Of a stretch of 64,000 bases of DNA, positions 7,006 through 16,578 are shown one piece after another (the first letter of the stretch is position 1; every line of letters begins with the position of its first letter). The notes under the pieces were generated by a model. The model was not told the origin of the DNA. It saw nothing but the letters and a program-made list of their open reading frames with translations, and made no database searches. The DNA lies in NCBI RefSeq assembly GCF_000744375.1, contig NZ_JQLU01000005.1:1178001-1242000 (forward strand), given 5' to 3'. Source of the DNA: Carnobacterium gallinarum DSM 4847 (GTDB lineage Bacteria; Bacillota; Bacilli; Lactobacillales; Carnobacteriaceae). A program made the position numbers and the translations under genes.

Positions 7006-9409
7006 TCATTCTCATACGGACATTGGGTATACAGATCGCCAAGAAAAAATTGAACGTTATCATGTTGATTTTATTAAACAAGCAATAGATATTTTAGATG
7101 ATATTGAATCAGGAGTCAAAAAAGAATGGCAGGGGTACAAATGGACCTGTGAAAATTATTGGCAAGTAGAGAATTTTTATGCAAATGCAAATGAGGAATA
7201 TCGTCAAAAGTTTGAAAAATATACCAAATTAGGTCTAATTGATATTTCTTTAAATTATTTAAATATGACAGAGTTAGTTGATGAAACAATCTTAAACAAG
7301 ATGTTAAAAAGAGGACGAGATTATGCAGATCATCATCAAGTGTCTTTAGATTCAGGTATGACGGCTGATATTAATGGATTTGCTTGGGGTTATAGTGAAG
7401 CGTTGTATCAAAACGGCATCCAAAATCTATTTTCTTGTTTGCATGCACACCATGGTATTCAACCGCTATATACGAAGCAACGCCCATTCTGGTGGCAGTC
7501 TCCTCAAGGGAATAAGATCTTGGTCTGGAACGGTGAGCATTACCAGCTTGGGAATGAATTTTTATTGATTCCAAATACAAGAATGTCTTACCATATTCAG
7601 GATGAATTTGTAAATGATCCTTATACAGATCAATTTGAAATTACTGAAAATCGTATTTATCGTTATTTAGATAATCTTGAAAAAGAAGGCTATGAATATG
7701 ACTTTGTGCCAGCAATGATCTCTGGTTTAATGTCAGATAATGCAGCACCTAATGGACATTTGATGGAAACTATTATGCGCTGGAATCAAAAACATGGAGA
7801 TAACGTTGAAATTGAATTAACAACACTAACACACTTTTTTGATGTGCTACGTCAACAAAATGATAGCGCTATCCCGACCTATTCGGGCGATTGGGCAGAT
7901 TGGTGGGCAGATGGAGTCGGATCAACACCAGCACCAACTAAAATTTATCGTGAAGCTCAACGAAAATATCAATTATCACAAAAATTAGATCCAGATATGC
8001 AATTAGGTAAATCAGAATTAGTGAAACAAGCAGAGGAACAATTAATGATGTATGCCGAACATACGTGGGGTTTTTCATCGTCTGTTTCAGAACCTTGGAA
8101 TACTTTAGTAAATGATTTAGATTTTCGTAAGGCAGCTTATGCGGTTAATGGCAACCAAGCTATTTCTCGCAATTTAGATGAAGTTTTAAGTAAGTTAGGC
8201 GAGGTATCGATTCGACCTAATCGTGAAAAATTATTTAAAATAATAAATCCTCATGGGAATAAAATTACGGATCAGGCAAAGATTTATATTGAATATTGGG
8301 AAGATGTTGAAGGAGATTTCTTTGGAACGAAGTTAGATGGATTTATTGAAGTAGTAGAAGTGAAAAGTGGTCGGATTTTGGCTTCACAGGTGGCTAGAAC
8401 AGCTCGAGCAATGGAAATTGAATTTATCATTGAGCTAGCAGCTCATGAGGAAAGAATTGTGAAAGTTCGCCGAGTGCAGGCTATTCCAGCAAGAACGGCG
8501 GAAAGTTATGCTCATGTTGGTTCTGAAGGTGTTGAAGATTTAGCGAGCTATGCTGGATATCAAGCTCCAAATAACACATATTTAGTGGAAACAGATGCCT
8601 ATCGAATTGAGCTGGATCATCAAGTGGGTATTAAAAGCTTAGTAGACAAGCAGAATAATCAAGAATTAATTCATGCCGATGTAGAATATGCGCCGTTTGT
8701 AGGAGTTTACGAGAAGACCCCTGTTAAAACAGATCCCTGTGACGAGCGTCGTCGAATGGGACGTAATCGTAAAGGTCGAATAACAGAACGTAGCAGTGCT
8801 AAATTAACCAATGTTGAAAAAATTGCAGATGGTTCAGTTTATACAACGATTAAGCTAGATTATCAATTAACTGGAACGAATTTGTATAGTGTTCTTTTAA
8901 AAGTATATAAAACTATTCCTAAAATTGCAGCAACAGTACGGATTCAAAAGCAAAATGAATGGGCACCTGAAAATCTTTATATCCCACTACCATTTAGTTT
9001 AGGTGATGAAAGTGAATTATTTATTGAAAAAACTGGAGCAGTCTTACGACCCGGAATTGATCAATTACCAGGAACAAACACTGATTTTTATTCACTACAA
9101 AGTGGTTTAGCCTTTAAAAAAGACAATCAAGCTTTGTTGGTAGCAATTCAAGATACACCGCTGATTACATTAGGTAATTTAGAGCATCATTTAATTGAAT
9201 TGAGTGGAGCACAAACGCATCAGAAAAATCATGAATTGGTTTATTCTTGGGTGATGAATAATTTTTGGGAAACGAATTTTAAAGTTGATTTATCAGGATT
9301 CTATGAATTTGACTATCAATTATATGCTACCAATCAGTTAAAAACAGAACAACAAATGCTGGAAAAATGTCAGGAATTAAATGAAGGGCTGCTGGCTTTT
9401 CCGATTTAA
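6974..9409 (+). CDS. Alpha-mannosidase, glycoside hydrolase family 38
   Basis: A protein of 811 residues without a signal peptide, so cytoplasmic. The N-terminal catalytic domain begins with HSHTDIGYTD, whose His and Asp are the conserved zinc ligands of GH38. A region near residue 130 (SGMTADINGFAWGYSEAL) matches the conserved Asp segment that carries the catalytic nucleophile. AEHTWGFSSSVSEPWN supplies a further conserved His. The C-terminal ~400 residues are the beta-sandwich part. Retaining alpha-mannosidases of this family cleave alpha-linked mannose. The ATG follows GGAGGAATTC and lies inside the end of the ROK gene. It is third in the operon and is followed after 39 bases by a second GH38-like gene. 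Confidence 0.85.
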   Translation: MQKKWKLYLINHSHTDIGYTDRQEKIERYHVDFIKQAIDILDDIESGVKKEWQGYKWTCENYWQVENFYANANEEYRQKFEKYTKLGLIDISLNYLNMTELVDETILNKMLKRGRDYADHHQVSLDSGMTADINGFAWGYSEALYQNGIQNLFSCLHAHHGIQPLYTKQRPFWWQSPQGNKILVWNGEHYQLGNEFLLIPNTRMSYHIQDEFVNDPYTDQFEITENRIYRYLDNLEKEGYEYDFVPAMISGLMSDNAAPNGHLMETIMRWNQKHGDNVEIELTTLTHFFDVLRQQNDSAIPTYSGDWADWWADGVGSTPAPTKIYREAQRKYQLSQKLDPDMQLGKSELVKQAEEQLMMYAEHTWGFSSSVSEPWNTLVNDLDFRKAAYAVNGNQAISRNLDEVLSKLGEVSIRPNREKLFKIINPHGNKITDQAKIYIEYWEDVEGDFFGTKLDGFIEVVEVKSGRILASQVARTARAMEIEFIIELAAHEERIVKVRRVQAIPARTAESYAHVGSEGVEDLASYAGYQAPNNTYLVETDAYRIELDHQVGIKSLVDKQNNQELIHADVEYAPFVGVYEKTPVKTDPCDERRRMGRNRKGRITERSSAKLTNVEKIADGSVYTTIKLDYQLTGTNLYSVLLKVYKTIPKIAATVRIQKQNEWAPENLYIPLPFSLGDESELFIEKTGAVLRPGIDQLPGTNTDFYSLQSGLAFKKDNQALLVAIQDTPLITLGNLEHHLIELSGAQTHQKNHELVYSWVMNNFWETNFKVDLSGFYEFDYQLYATNQLKTEQQMLEKCQELNEGLLAFPI

Positions 9410-9448
9410 GAACCTAATGATGCTAAAAATAAAAAAGGAGTGCAAATA

Positions 9449-11536
9449 ATGACAAAGAAGATGCACATTATTTTTAAAACCCACTTGGATATTGGGTTTA
9501 CTGATTTGGCAGAAAATGTTATTGAAGGTTATTTTACTGATTTTATTCCCAGAGCATTAGAGTTAGGCGAACAATTATCGGGAAAATTCATTTGGACAAC
9601 TGGATCTTGGCTGATTGATGCTTATTTAAGTAGTCCTGAGGTAGCTGATCATGATAAGAAAAGAATGGAAGCCGCTATTGAAGCAGGAACAATTGTCTGG
9701 CATGGTCTGCCAGTTACAACTCATACTGAATTAATGGATTCAGAGTTATTTAATTATGGATTGTCTCTTTCTAAAAAGTTAGATAAGCGCTATGGAAAGA
9801 CAACAACTGCAGCTAAAATGACTGACGTTCCAGGACATACAATTGGAATGGTACCATTGTTAGCGAAAGCGGGTATAAACTATCTGCATATTGGCGTCAA
9901 TGCTAGCTCGGCAATTCCTAATGTGCCAGAATTATTTTTATGGAGAGCTAAGGATGGTTCGGAGATTGTTGTTCAGTATGCACCCGATTATGGCGCGACT
10001 TTTCAACGAGAAGGCTGGGATGATTTATTGTATTTTGCTCATAGCCATGATAATTTTGGACCTCCTAAAAATGAAGCAGAGATTATAGCGTTGTATCAAC
10101 GATTAGAGAAGGAGTATCCTGACGTGGAATTGGTAGCGTTAAGCTTAGAGGCTTTTGCTGAAGTGGCTTGGAATAAACGTAGCGAATTGCCAGTGATTGA
10201 AGAGGAAATTGGCGATTCATGGATTCATGGAGTGGGATCGGATCCGAAGAAAATTGCTGAATATGAAATTTTATTAGACTTGCGTAGACAGTGGTTGGCA
10301 GAGGGTAGTATGGAACGAGAAAGCCAAGAATATACAGACTTCTCCAAACATTTATTGCTTGTACCAGAGCATACATGGGGTGGGAATGGCAATGTCTTTC
10401 TACCCGATTATCGGAATTATTTAATCGATGATTTTGCTGATGCACGAGAGAGGGATCAGATTACGTTTAACCAAAAACGTGAAACGATGGATTTTGCTGA
10501 TTTGATGGCGGGTATTAGTACAAATATCAATCAAGAAGATTTGAAAAATAAACGTTCATATCAATTATATGAAGCATCGTGGGAGGAGCAAAGAGCGTAT
10601 ATTCAGCAGGCAATATCTGTGCTTTCGCCAAAACACCAAACTCAGGTTAAGGAGTGTTTGGTAAAATTTAATGAGCCAATTCATCCAATTGGTGAGAGTC
10701 CTTCAATCCTGATTGGCAAAACGTATCAATTTGGCTTAGTTCAGTTATCTTTTAGTGAAACTGGTGGGATTCAGAAGTTGCAGATAAATCAAAAGGACTT
10801 ATTAGAATCGGGAAAAGAGTTTGGAAAATTTTCATATGAACGATTTGATTTTGTAGATTATACTCGTTTTCTAAGTCAATATAGCCGATTAAATCAACAG
10901 ACAAGTAGCTGGGCTTTAGTTGATTTTGCTAAACGAGGAATTGAGGCCTATCCATCGATTCGCCATGAATTGCTTCAGCCTTATATTTTAAAATCAAGAA
11001 TTGTTGAGAACGAGAATGCAGCCTTAATTGAGTTTGATTTGAAATTTGAGGAATCAGCGGAACAGAATTATGGATTGCCAAAGGAAATTCGCTTAAGTTA
11101 TGAGGTTGATTACGCAGGGAATCGAATTAGTGGGCAGTTAAAATGGCAAGATAAAAAAGCCAATCGTATGCCAGAAGCCTATTGGTTGGAGACAAGTTTA
11201 ACTGTAGCGAATCCTTTTCGCTGGCAGATGCATAAGCTAGATGAGCCGATTTCACCATATAATGTAGTAGAAAATGGCAATCGCAATATGCACGCGCTGT
11301 CTCATCAGGGTTTGACATATCAAGGAATAGAAGGGAATTTGGCGATTACTAGCTTAGAAGCGCCGTTGTTTTCATTTGGTCGCCGTTCACTACTTCATTT
11401 TGATAACAAACAACCTTCTTTGAATCAAAATATATATTTGAATTTATATAATAATATATGGGGAACTAATTTTACTGCTTGGTTTGAAGGAGATATGCTT
11501 TATCATTTTGATGTCTACCTTGAGTGCAATGAGTAA
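9449..11536 (+). CDS. GH38-like glycosidase (possibly DUF5054 type)
   Basis: A protein of 695 residues. THLDIGFTDLAENV (H12, D14) is the zinc-binding motif of the GH38/GH57 superfamily, and KMTDVPGHTIGMVP near residue 128 has an Asp-containing segment in the position of the GH38 nucleophile. VPEHTWGGNGNVFLPDY later gives another conserved His. It is only distantly similar to the preceding 811-residue protein and may belong to the DUF5054 group rather than canonical alpha-mannosidase, so its substrate is less certain. A GTG at 9440 overlaps the ribosome binding site AAAGGAG, so the ATG at 9449 (8 bases away) is the start. Last gene of the operon; no transporter is encoded. Confidence 0.75.
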   Translation: MTKKMHIIFKTHLDIGFTDLAENVIEGYFTDFIPRALELGEQLSGKFIWTTGSWLIDAYLSSPEVADHDKKRMEAAIEAGTIVWHGLPVTTHTELMDSELFNYGLSLSKKLDKRYGKTTTAAKMTDVPGHTIGMVPLLAKAGINYLHIGVNASSAIPNVPELFLWRAKDGSEIVVQYAPDYGATFQREGWDDLLYFAHSHDNFGPPKNEAEIIALYQRLEKEYPDVELVALSLEAFAEVAWNKRSELPVIEEEIGDSWIHGVGSDPKKIAEYEILLDLRRQWLAEGSMERESQEYTDFSKHLLLVPEHTWGGNGNVFLPDYRNYLIDDFADARERDQITFNQKRETMDFADLMAGISTNINQEDLKNKRSYQLYEASWEEQRAYIQQAISVLSPKHQTQVKECLVKFNEPIHPIGESPSILIGKTYQFGLVQLSFSETGGIQKLQINQKDLLESGKEFGKFSYERFDFVDYTRFLSQYSRLNQQTSSWALVDFAKRGIEAYPSIRHELLQPYILKSRIVENENAALIEFDLKFEESAEQNYGLPKEIRLSYEVDYAGNRISGQLKWQDKKANRMPEAYWLETSLTVANPFRWQMHKLDEPISPYNVVENGNRNMHALSHQGLTYQGIEGNLAITSLEAPLFSFGRRSLLHFDNKQPSLNQNIYLNLYNNIWGTNFTAWFEGDMLYHFDVYLECNE

Positions 11537-11553
11537 GTTTGAATTTGAAAAAG

Positions 11554-11581
11554 CCAATTCAATTATATGAATTGGTTTTTT
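11554..11581 (+). terminator. Terminator of the mannosidase operon
   Basis: CCAATTCA / TGAATTGG arms around a six-base loop, followed by six Ts. Confidence 0.85.
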
Positions 11582-12057
11582 ATTTATTAAAAATATAATT
11601 AAAAATAAGTTGTGTTTTTCAACCAAACTAGTTTATAGAATTCTTAAAATAGTGATTTTTATTCGTTACTTAATTAGATGAAAGATGGATTTTTTTAATT
11701 TTTAAAGAATCATTTTTATAACTTACATTTGATGATTTCCAATGTTTTTCCGTAGTGAATTGTATCGAAAATCAATTTGATACATCATTTTTTTATTCAT
11801 TAAAATTAAAATAACGTGTTTTTAAAAACGTAAAACAAATTAATTATAATAATGGTGATGATTTTTATTATAATAGTAGGTTGGAAAATTGTGAAGAGTA
11901 TTCAGAAAAAAGAACTGTTAAAAGTCCACGTATTGAAAAATACTTAAAATTCAATTATGAAAATATTAAAACAGTAACCTCAACAGAAAAGTAAGTCATC
12001 AACTAAATAGTAAACGAACACTTAGCAAACTCTATTATGTTTATTTCTAGACTAAAA
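11582..12057. other. AT-rich intergenic region with a short coding-like remnant
   Basis: About 475 bases without a complete gene. From 11815 to 11994 one + frame is open and reads like real protein (DDFYYNSRLENCEEYSEKR, then KSPRIEKYLKFNYENIKT), ending in TAA. It has no ATG and no good ribosome binding site. I take it as the 3' remnant of a lost gene of unknown family. The rest shows nothing I can name. Confidence 0.35.
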
Positions 12058-12061
12058 CAAA

Positions 12062-12104
12062 AAGTCACTACAAACTCAGATTGAGAGTTGTAGTGACTTT
12101 TTAT
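12062..12104. terminator. Terminator downstream of the DUF1002 gene
   Basis: Arms AAGTCACTACAA and TTGTAGTGACTT with A- and T-runs outside. It serves the minus-strand gene ending at 12109 and would also stop readthrough from the left. Confidence 0.85.
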
Positions 12105-12108
12105 CTAG

Positions 12109-13080
12109 TTAATTAAAAAGTCCTGTTATCCAGCTGACAAAATTATTCCAGCCATTTTGAACAGTTTGCATAAAGCCTTTCGCTTCTTCTGAGCTAAGGG
12201 TATCACGAGCATTTCCTAACCAGTTTTTTGCATTATTCATAACATCGGTGCCTAATTTATCTAGCTGACTAATTAATTCTTTATTGTCAATCGCTGGTGA
12301 GTTCTGGAAGCGAATCATAAAATCAACGATTTGTGTTTTTTGTTCAGGTGTCACAACTTGTTCTAAACTGTTATTTTTAAGTGCTTCATCAACAATTTTT
12401 TGAACATCTTCCTTAGTGGCAAGTTGATCTTGTTTTTCACGAATTTTGGCTAATTCTGATTTTATTTCAGCAAAAGCCACATTCAAATTAGCATCACTAA
12501 ACTTAGAATCACCTTTATTTTCTTCCGAAATAGTTGAAATAACGCCCAGCTCTTCTTGACCAACAGCAATTGCTTCTTTATTTAGACCTTCACCATTTTG
12601 ATCAAATGCCATAAAAACACCAGCTAATGCACCTTCTCCTGTAACTGGAACCGCAGAAGCAACTTTGATGTTCGCATCAGTAACGCCAGCTGTAATACTG
12701 GCATTGCGATACTGTTCTGTTGTAATTAAGGTAATATTTTTAGGCGTCACAACCTCAACTTTAACTCCGTCACCAGCAGAAGTCCGCTGAATCAGTGAGC
12801 TAGAAAATACTTGTGAATTAGGATCATTACTTCCTTGTAAGTATTTACCAATTACGGTACCGTCCACCACAAACTCATCTACTTGATCCTCTTTTTGAAT
12901 TCCTAACAAATTACGAGTTTCTTGGATTTGGGCATCACTTAAACTAATCCCTCTAGTAAAAGCAGGCTTTCCCCATTTTTCATTAATTGGTGTTTGTGCA
13001 AATGCTGATGCAGCTCCTAATAAACTTCCAGCAGTAAGAATTCCCACTGCGCTAGCCAGCAGTATTTTTTTTATCGTCAT
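12109..13080 (-). CDS. Secreted DUF1002 family protein (YpuA-like)
   Basis: A protein of 323 residues with a clear signal peptide (KKILLASAVGILTAGSLLG, cleavage near AFAQ). The body matches the DUF1002/YpuA family: LSDAQIQETRNLLGI, a VDGTVIGKYL stretch and the GITAGVTDANIKVASAVPV-type segment. The C-terminal third is rich in charged helices (IKSELAKIREKQDQLATKED). YpuA-like proteins are exported proteins of unknown function. AAAGGAG lies 11 bases before the ATG. It is monocistronic and transcribed leftward. Confidence 0.8.
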   Translation of the reverse strand: MTIKKILLASAVGILTAGSLLGAASAFAQTPINEKWGKPAFTRGISLSDAQIQETRNLLGIQKEDQVDEFVVDGTVIGKYLQGSNDPNSQVFSSSLIQRTSAGDGVKVEVVTPKNITLITTEQYRNASITAGVTDANIKVASAVPVTGEGALAGVFMAFDQNGEGLNKEAIAVGQEELGVISTISEENKGDSKFSDANLNVAFAEIKSELAKIREKQDQLATKEDVQKIVDEALKNNSLEQVVTPEQKTQIVDFMIRFQNSPAIDNKELISQLDKLGTDVMNNAKNWLGNARDTLSSEEAKGFMQTVQNGWNNFVSWITGLFN

Positions 13081-13215
13081 GATAGGTTATGCTCCTTTAA
13101 TTGAAAGTTAGTGCTTTACTCTATCTATATTGTAACAAGATTCAGTAAGTTGCTACAACTAAATAAGCCATTTCTTATCTTTTTTAAGGGAAACTTAGGA
13201 ATTGAAATCCCCGAT

Positions 13216-14208
13216 TTAAAGCAGTTCTTTAGCCAATAAACGATACGCATCTAAGCGTTTTTCCTGACTATGAGTGATACTAACAATCATCGCTTCTTGA
13301 AATCCATAATAAGTCGCTTCCTGTTCTAGCTGACGAGCGACCATTTTTTTTGTACCAACTAAATGAATTTTGCGATTTTCTTGAATCTTCATTTTATCTA
13401 TTTCCGTAAGGCTGACATTTTGTGCTTCCTCAGGCGTTAAGAATTCAGGTCGTTGCCCTTTCATCATCCATAAACGTTGCAAATCTGCTGGACCCGCTTC
13501 AAATTCAGCTTCCTCTAAACTATCTGCAACAGTAACTAGATAAGCTACATTGATTTCGGGTTTTTCCATAAAATACGAAGGAACAAAGCGATCTTTATAC
13601 AAATCTAAAACGTCCTTCGTCATCGAACCACTGAAGAACTGTGCAAATGAATAACCTAATCCCATCCGCGCTGCTTCCAAAGCGCTATCGCCACTAGAGC
13701 CTAATAACCAAGCCTCTGGTAATGCAACTTGAGCAGGAGCTGCAATCGTTGGTTGAAAAATTTCGTCAGCTGGAATCTTATCGTTAATTAAAGCTAACGT
13801 TGTCTCTAATTTTTCATAAAGTTTGCGAATATTTGGGCGCTTTGATTCAGCTAATGCATAAATCGCATTCATATCACCACCAGGAGCTCGACCTGCTCCA
13901 AAGTCAATACGACCAGGATTTAAAGCACTTAACGTTTTAAAAGTCTCTGCTAATTTTAAAGGCGAATAATGCATAATCATAGTTCCGCCAGTCCCTAAAC
14001 GGATATTTTTCGTTAAAGAAGAAAGATAGGCAATCAGAATTTCTGGAGCAGAGCTGGCAAATGAATTAGCACCGTGGTGTTCTGCAAACCAGATTCGATA
14101 ATAACCTAATTCATCAGCTAATAAAGCGAGTTCCTTTGCTTTTAATAAAGCGTCAACCGGGGTATTTCCTTTCGTAACAGGTGCTTGATCTAATACACTT
14201 AATCTCAT
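13216..14208 (-). CDS. LLM class flavin-dependent oxidoreductase
   Basis: A protein of 330 residues of the bacterial luciferase-like monooxygenase family, single-component subgroup found in many Firmicutes. Diagnostic segments are LSVLDQAPV at the start, YRIWFAEHHG around residue 40, SLTKNIRLGTGGTMI, LNPGRIDFGAGRAPG and PEAWLLGSSGDSA. FMN is the usual cofactor and the substrate is unknown. The start has AGGAGG 8 bases upstream. It stands alone, about 135 bases upstream of the divergent terminator-free spacer leading to the DUF1002 gene. The right side is divergent to the VOC gene at 14402. Confidence 0.85.
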   Translation of the reverse strand: MRLSVLDQAPVTKGNTPVDALLKAKELALLADELGYYRIWFAEHHGANSFASSAPEILIAYLSSLTKNIRLGTGGTMIMHYSPLKLAETFKTLSALNPGRIDFGAGRAPGGDMNAIYALAESKRPNIRKLYEKLETTLALINDKIPADEIFQPTIAAPAQVALPEAWLLGSSGDSALEAARMGLGYSFAQFFSGSMTKDVLDLYKDRFVPSYFMEKPEINVAYLVTVADSLEEAEFEAGPADLQRLWMMKGQRPEFLTPEEAQNVSLTEIDKMKIQENRKIHLVGTKKMVARQLEQEATYYGFQEAMIVSITHSQEKRLDAYRLLAKELL

Positions 14209-14401
14209 AAGTAGCCTCCTAAGTAATCTTTGCTTATTTTAAATAAGTACAATCTTCATTATAAACTTTAATTTTAATTGATGCTACTTTACCGCTTGTT
14301 TCGGCATTTATTATTAGACAAATAGAATGATAAATAGTAGGATAAAATCAGTTATTGATAGTAAAGCTAGTCACTTTTAAAATTAGAAGGGAGTTTTTTA
14401 G

Positions 14402-14806
14402 ATGTTCAGTCAAGATCAATCAATTTATACGTTTTTAACTTTTCCAGGAACTGCGGAAGCAGCACTTCATTTTTATACGTCATTATTTGAAGATTCAGAG
14501 ATTTTAACGATAGGTTATTTTAAAGAAGGTCAGCCTGGTGAAGTTGGCAAAGTGATGAATGCTCAGTTTAATATAAAAGGTCAAGCCTTTATGGCAATGG
14601 ATATGGAGAAAAAATTCTTAACTGATTTTAGTTGGGCTACTTCGATTTTTGTTCGTTGTGAAGATGAAGCTGAATTTGATCGATTGTTTGCTGCTTTTTC
14701 AAAAGGCGGATCAGTTATGATGGGTCCAGAACCAGTAAATGGTTTACGTAAAGTAGCATGGGTTACTGATTCATATGGAGTTACATGGCAATTAGTCTGG
14801 GAATAA
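14402..14806 (+). CDS. VOC superfamily protein (PhnB-like)
   Basis: A protein of 134 residues with a single PhnB/3-demethylubiquinone methyltransferase-like VOC module: FLTFPGTAEAALHFYTSLF at the N-terminus, then KVMNAQFNIKGQAFMAMD, and RKVAWVTDSYGVTWQLVWE at the C-terminus. Such proteins form paired beta-alpha-beta-beta-beta dimers and bind a metal or small molecule. Enzymatic activity is rarely proven. The ATG follows GAAGGGAG by 9 bases. It is monocistronic, with a strong terminator after it. Confidence 0.8.
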   Translation: MFSQDQSIYTFLTFPGTAEAALHFYTSLFEDSEILTIGYFKEGQPGEVGKVMNAQFNIKGQAFMAMDMEKKFLTDFSWATSIFVRCEDEAEFDRLFAAFSKGGSVMMGPEPVNGLRKVAWVTDSYGVTWQLVWE

Positions 14807-14811
14807 AAAAT

Positions 14812-14860
14812 AACGCTAAAATCATAACTTGTCAAAAAGTTATGGCTTCAGCGTTTTTTT
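14812..14860. terminator. Bidirectional terminator after the VOC gene
   Basis: AACGCT and ATCATAACTT on the left pair with AAGTTATGGCTTCAGCGTT on the right, followed by seven Ts; the left flank is an A-run. It probably also served the gene whose remnant lies at 14862-14960 on the minus strand. Confidence 0.8.
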
Positions 14861-14861
14861 A

Positions 14862-14960
14862 TTACTGGATCAGTTTTATTTCGTAGCCATCTTTTTCTAA
14901 CAAAGAGATCAGTCCTTCTTCCCTAATTAAATATAAAGCTCTTATTATAGATGTAAACGC
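14862..14960 (-). pseudogene. 3' remnant of an unidentified gene
   Basis: On the minus strand 32 codons read like a genuine protein end (RALYLIREEGLISLLEKDG, then YEIKLIQ and stop), directly before the shared terminator. An in-frame stop precedes them, no start is present and I do not recognise the family. The call rests only on the coding look and the terminator position. Confidence 0.35.
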
Positions 14961-14965
14961 TTAAA
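14952..14965. promoter_or_regulatory. cre-like sequence
   Basis: TGTAAACGCTTAAA agrees with TGNAANCGNWNNCW at all fixed positions except one. It lies about 27 bases upstream of the mnmE -35 box and at the edge of the gene remnant, so it may be a relic. Confidence 0.35.
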
Positions 14966-14991
14966 TTCATCAACTAAATTTTAAAATACCA

Positions 14992-15020
14992 TTGACAAAT
15001 GCTACAAATAACTGTATATT
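14992..15020 (+). promoter_or_regulatory. Promoter of mnmE-mnmG
   Basis: TTGACA, 17-base spacer, TATATT: a near-consensus housekeeping promoter. The transcript would have a leader of about 130 bases, in which AAAGTGC (15074-15080) and GCACTTT (about 15120-15127) could pair ahead of a T-run. Confidence 0.75.
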
Positions 15021-15160
15021 TCTAACGTATAGTTAAAAAAATAATAAACTCAAATTAAATATAAACAGCAGTCAAAGTGCTTTTTCATTTCTAGCTAATT
15101 GTAGCCAAGGGGTGGAGTGGGCACTTTTTTGGTGCAAAAAAATAAGAAGGAGTGAGTGAA

Positions 15161-16552
15161 TTGTCATTAGAATTTGATACAATTGCCGCCGTATCAACGC
15201 CACCAGGTGAAGGGGCAATCGGAATCGTGCGATTATCTGGCGATGATGCATTGAAGGTAGCCGATCAAGTTTATCAATCAGGCTCAAAATCACTAGCAAC
15301 CGTACCTAGTCATACGATCCATTACGGACATATTTATGATCCAAAATCAACAGAAGTCATTGATGAAGTCATGGTTTCAGTGATGCGTAGTCCAAAAACA
15401 TTTACCCGAGAAGATGTTGTGGAAATCAACTGTCATGGTGGGATTACATCGGTTAACCAAGTTCTACAAATCGTGCTACAGAATGGTGCTCGTCTAGCTG
15501 AGCCGGGTGAATTTACCAAACGTGCTTTTTTAAATGGTCGGATTGACTTATCTCAAGCCGAAGCAGTCATGGATTTGATTCGTGCGAAAACGGATAAAGC
15601 GATGTATCTAGCGCTACAGCAATTAGACGGGAATCTTTCAAGTTTGATTCGGAATTTGCGTTCAGAGATTCTAGACACGTTGGCGCAAGTTGAAGTCAAT
15701 ATTGATTATCCTGAATATGATGATGTTGAAACACTGACTGCCCAATTATTGGTAGAAAAAGCGTATCAAGTGAAGGCGAGTATCAATCAGCTTTTACAAA
15801 CAGCTAGCCAAGGAAAGATTTTGCGAGAAGGTTTGGCAACAGCGATTATTGGTCGTCCAAATGTTGGTAAATCGAGCTTGTTGAACTTTTTATTACAAGA
15901 AGATAAAGCAATTGTGACGGAAATTGCCGGAACGACTCGGGATATTATTGAAGAGTATGTGAATGTTCGTGGTGTTCCATTGAAACTAGTTGATACAGCT
16001 GGAATCCGAGAAACAGAAGATATTGTTGAGAAGATTGGTGTCGAACGTAGCCGTCAAGCTTTAAGTGAAGCAGATTTAGTTTTGTTAGTCTTTAATCAAA
16101 ACGAACCTCTAACAGATGAGGATAAATTATTGATTGAAGCGACTGATGAAAATCATCGGATTGTGATTTTGAATAAAGTAGATTTGCCAAATCAATTAGA
16201 TTTAGTAGCGTTAGAATCTTTAGTTGATCCGGAAAGTATTGTGAAAACATCTATCTTAACGAAATCAGGCATTGATGTATTAGAAGAGAAGATTGCTGCA
16301 TTATTCTTTACTGGTGGAGCAACAGGCGACCGCGATGCAACTTATGTATCAAATGTACGCCATATTGCGTTGCTTCATGATGCCGAAGCAGCTTTAGATG
16401 AGGTCATTAGCGGGATTGAAGCAGATATGCCCGTTGATTTAGTGCAAATTGACATGACCCGTTGTTGGGATTTATTAGGTGAAATTACTGGCGATAGCGT
16501 ACAAGATGAGTTGCTAACTCAATTGTTTAGCCAATTCTGTTTAGGAAAATAG
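15161..16552 (+). CDS. mnmE: tRNA uridine-5-carboxymethylaminomethyl(34) synthesis GTPase MnmE
   Basis: A protein of 463 residues. It works with MnmG to modify the wobble uridine of tRNAs. The N-terminal tetrahydrofolate-binding domain begins with [19 protein letters not shown]. The inserted G domain has [12 protein letters not shown] near residue 230, [14 protein letters not shown] and NKVD. The C-terminus is the expected FCLGK, whose Cys is essential in this family. A GTG at 15152 is in frame but overlaps the AGAAGGAG ribosome binding site. The TTG at 15161, 8 bases downstream, gives the family's usual N-terminus, so I choose it. mnmG follows after 26 bases. Confidence 0.93.
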   Translation: MSLEFDTIAAVSTPPGEGAIGIVRLSGDDALKVADQVYQSGSKSLATVPSHTIHYGHIYDPKSTEVIDEVMVSVMRSPKTFTREDVVEINCHGGITSVNQVLQIVLQNGARLAEPGEFTKRAFLNGRIDLSQAEAVMDLIRAKTDKAMYLALQQLDGNLSSLIRNLRSEILDTLAQVEVNIDYPEYDDVETLTAQLLVEKAYQVKASINQLLQTASQGKILREGLATAIIGRPNVGKSSLLNFLLQEDKAIVTEIAGTTRDIIEEYVNVRGVPLKLVDTAGIRETEDIVEKIGVERSRQALSEADLVLLVFNQNEPLTDEDKLLIEATDENHRIVILNKVDLPNQLDLVALESLVDPESIVKTSILTKSGIDVLEEKIAALFFTGGATGDRDATYVSNVRHIALLHDAEAALDEVISGIEADMPVDLVQIDMTRCWDLLGEITGDSVQDELLTQLFSQFCLGK

Positions 16553-16578
16553 AGAACGTGATGAAAGGGATGGAAAGA

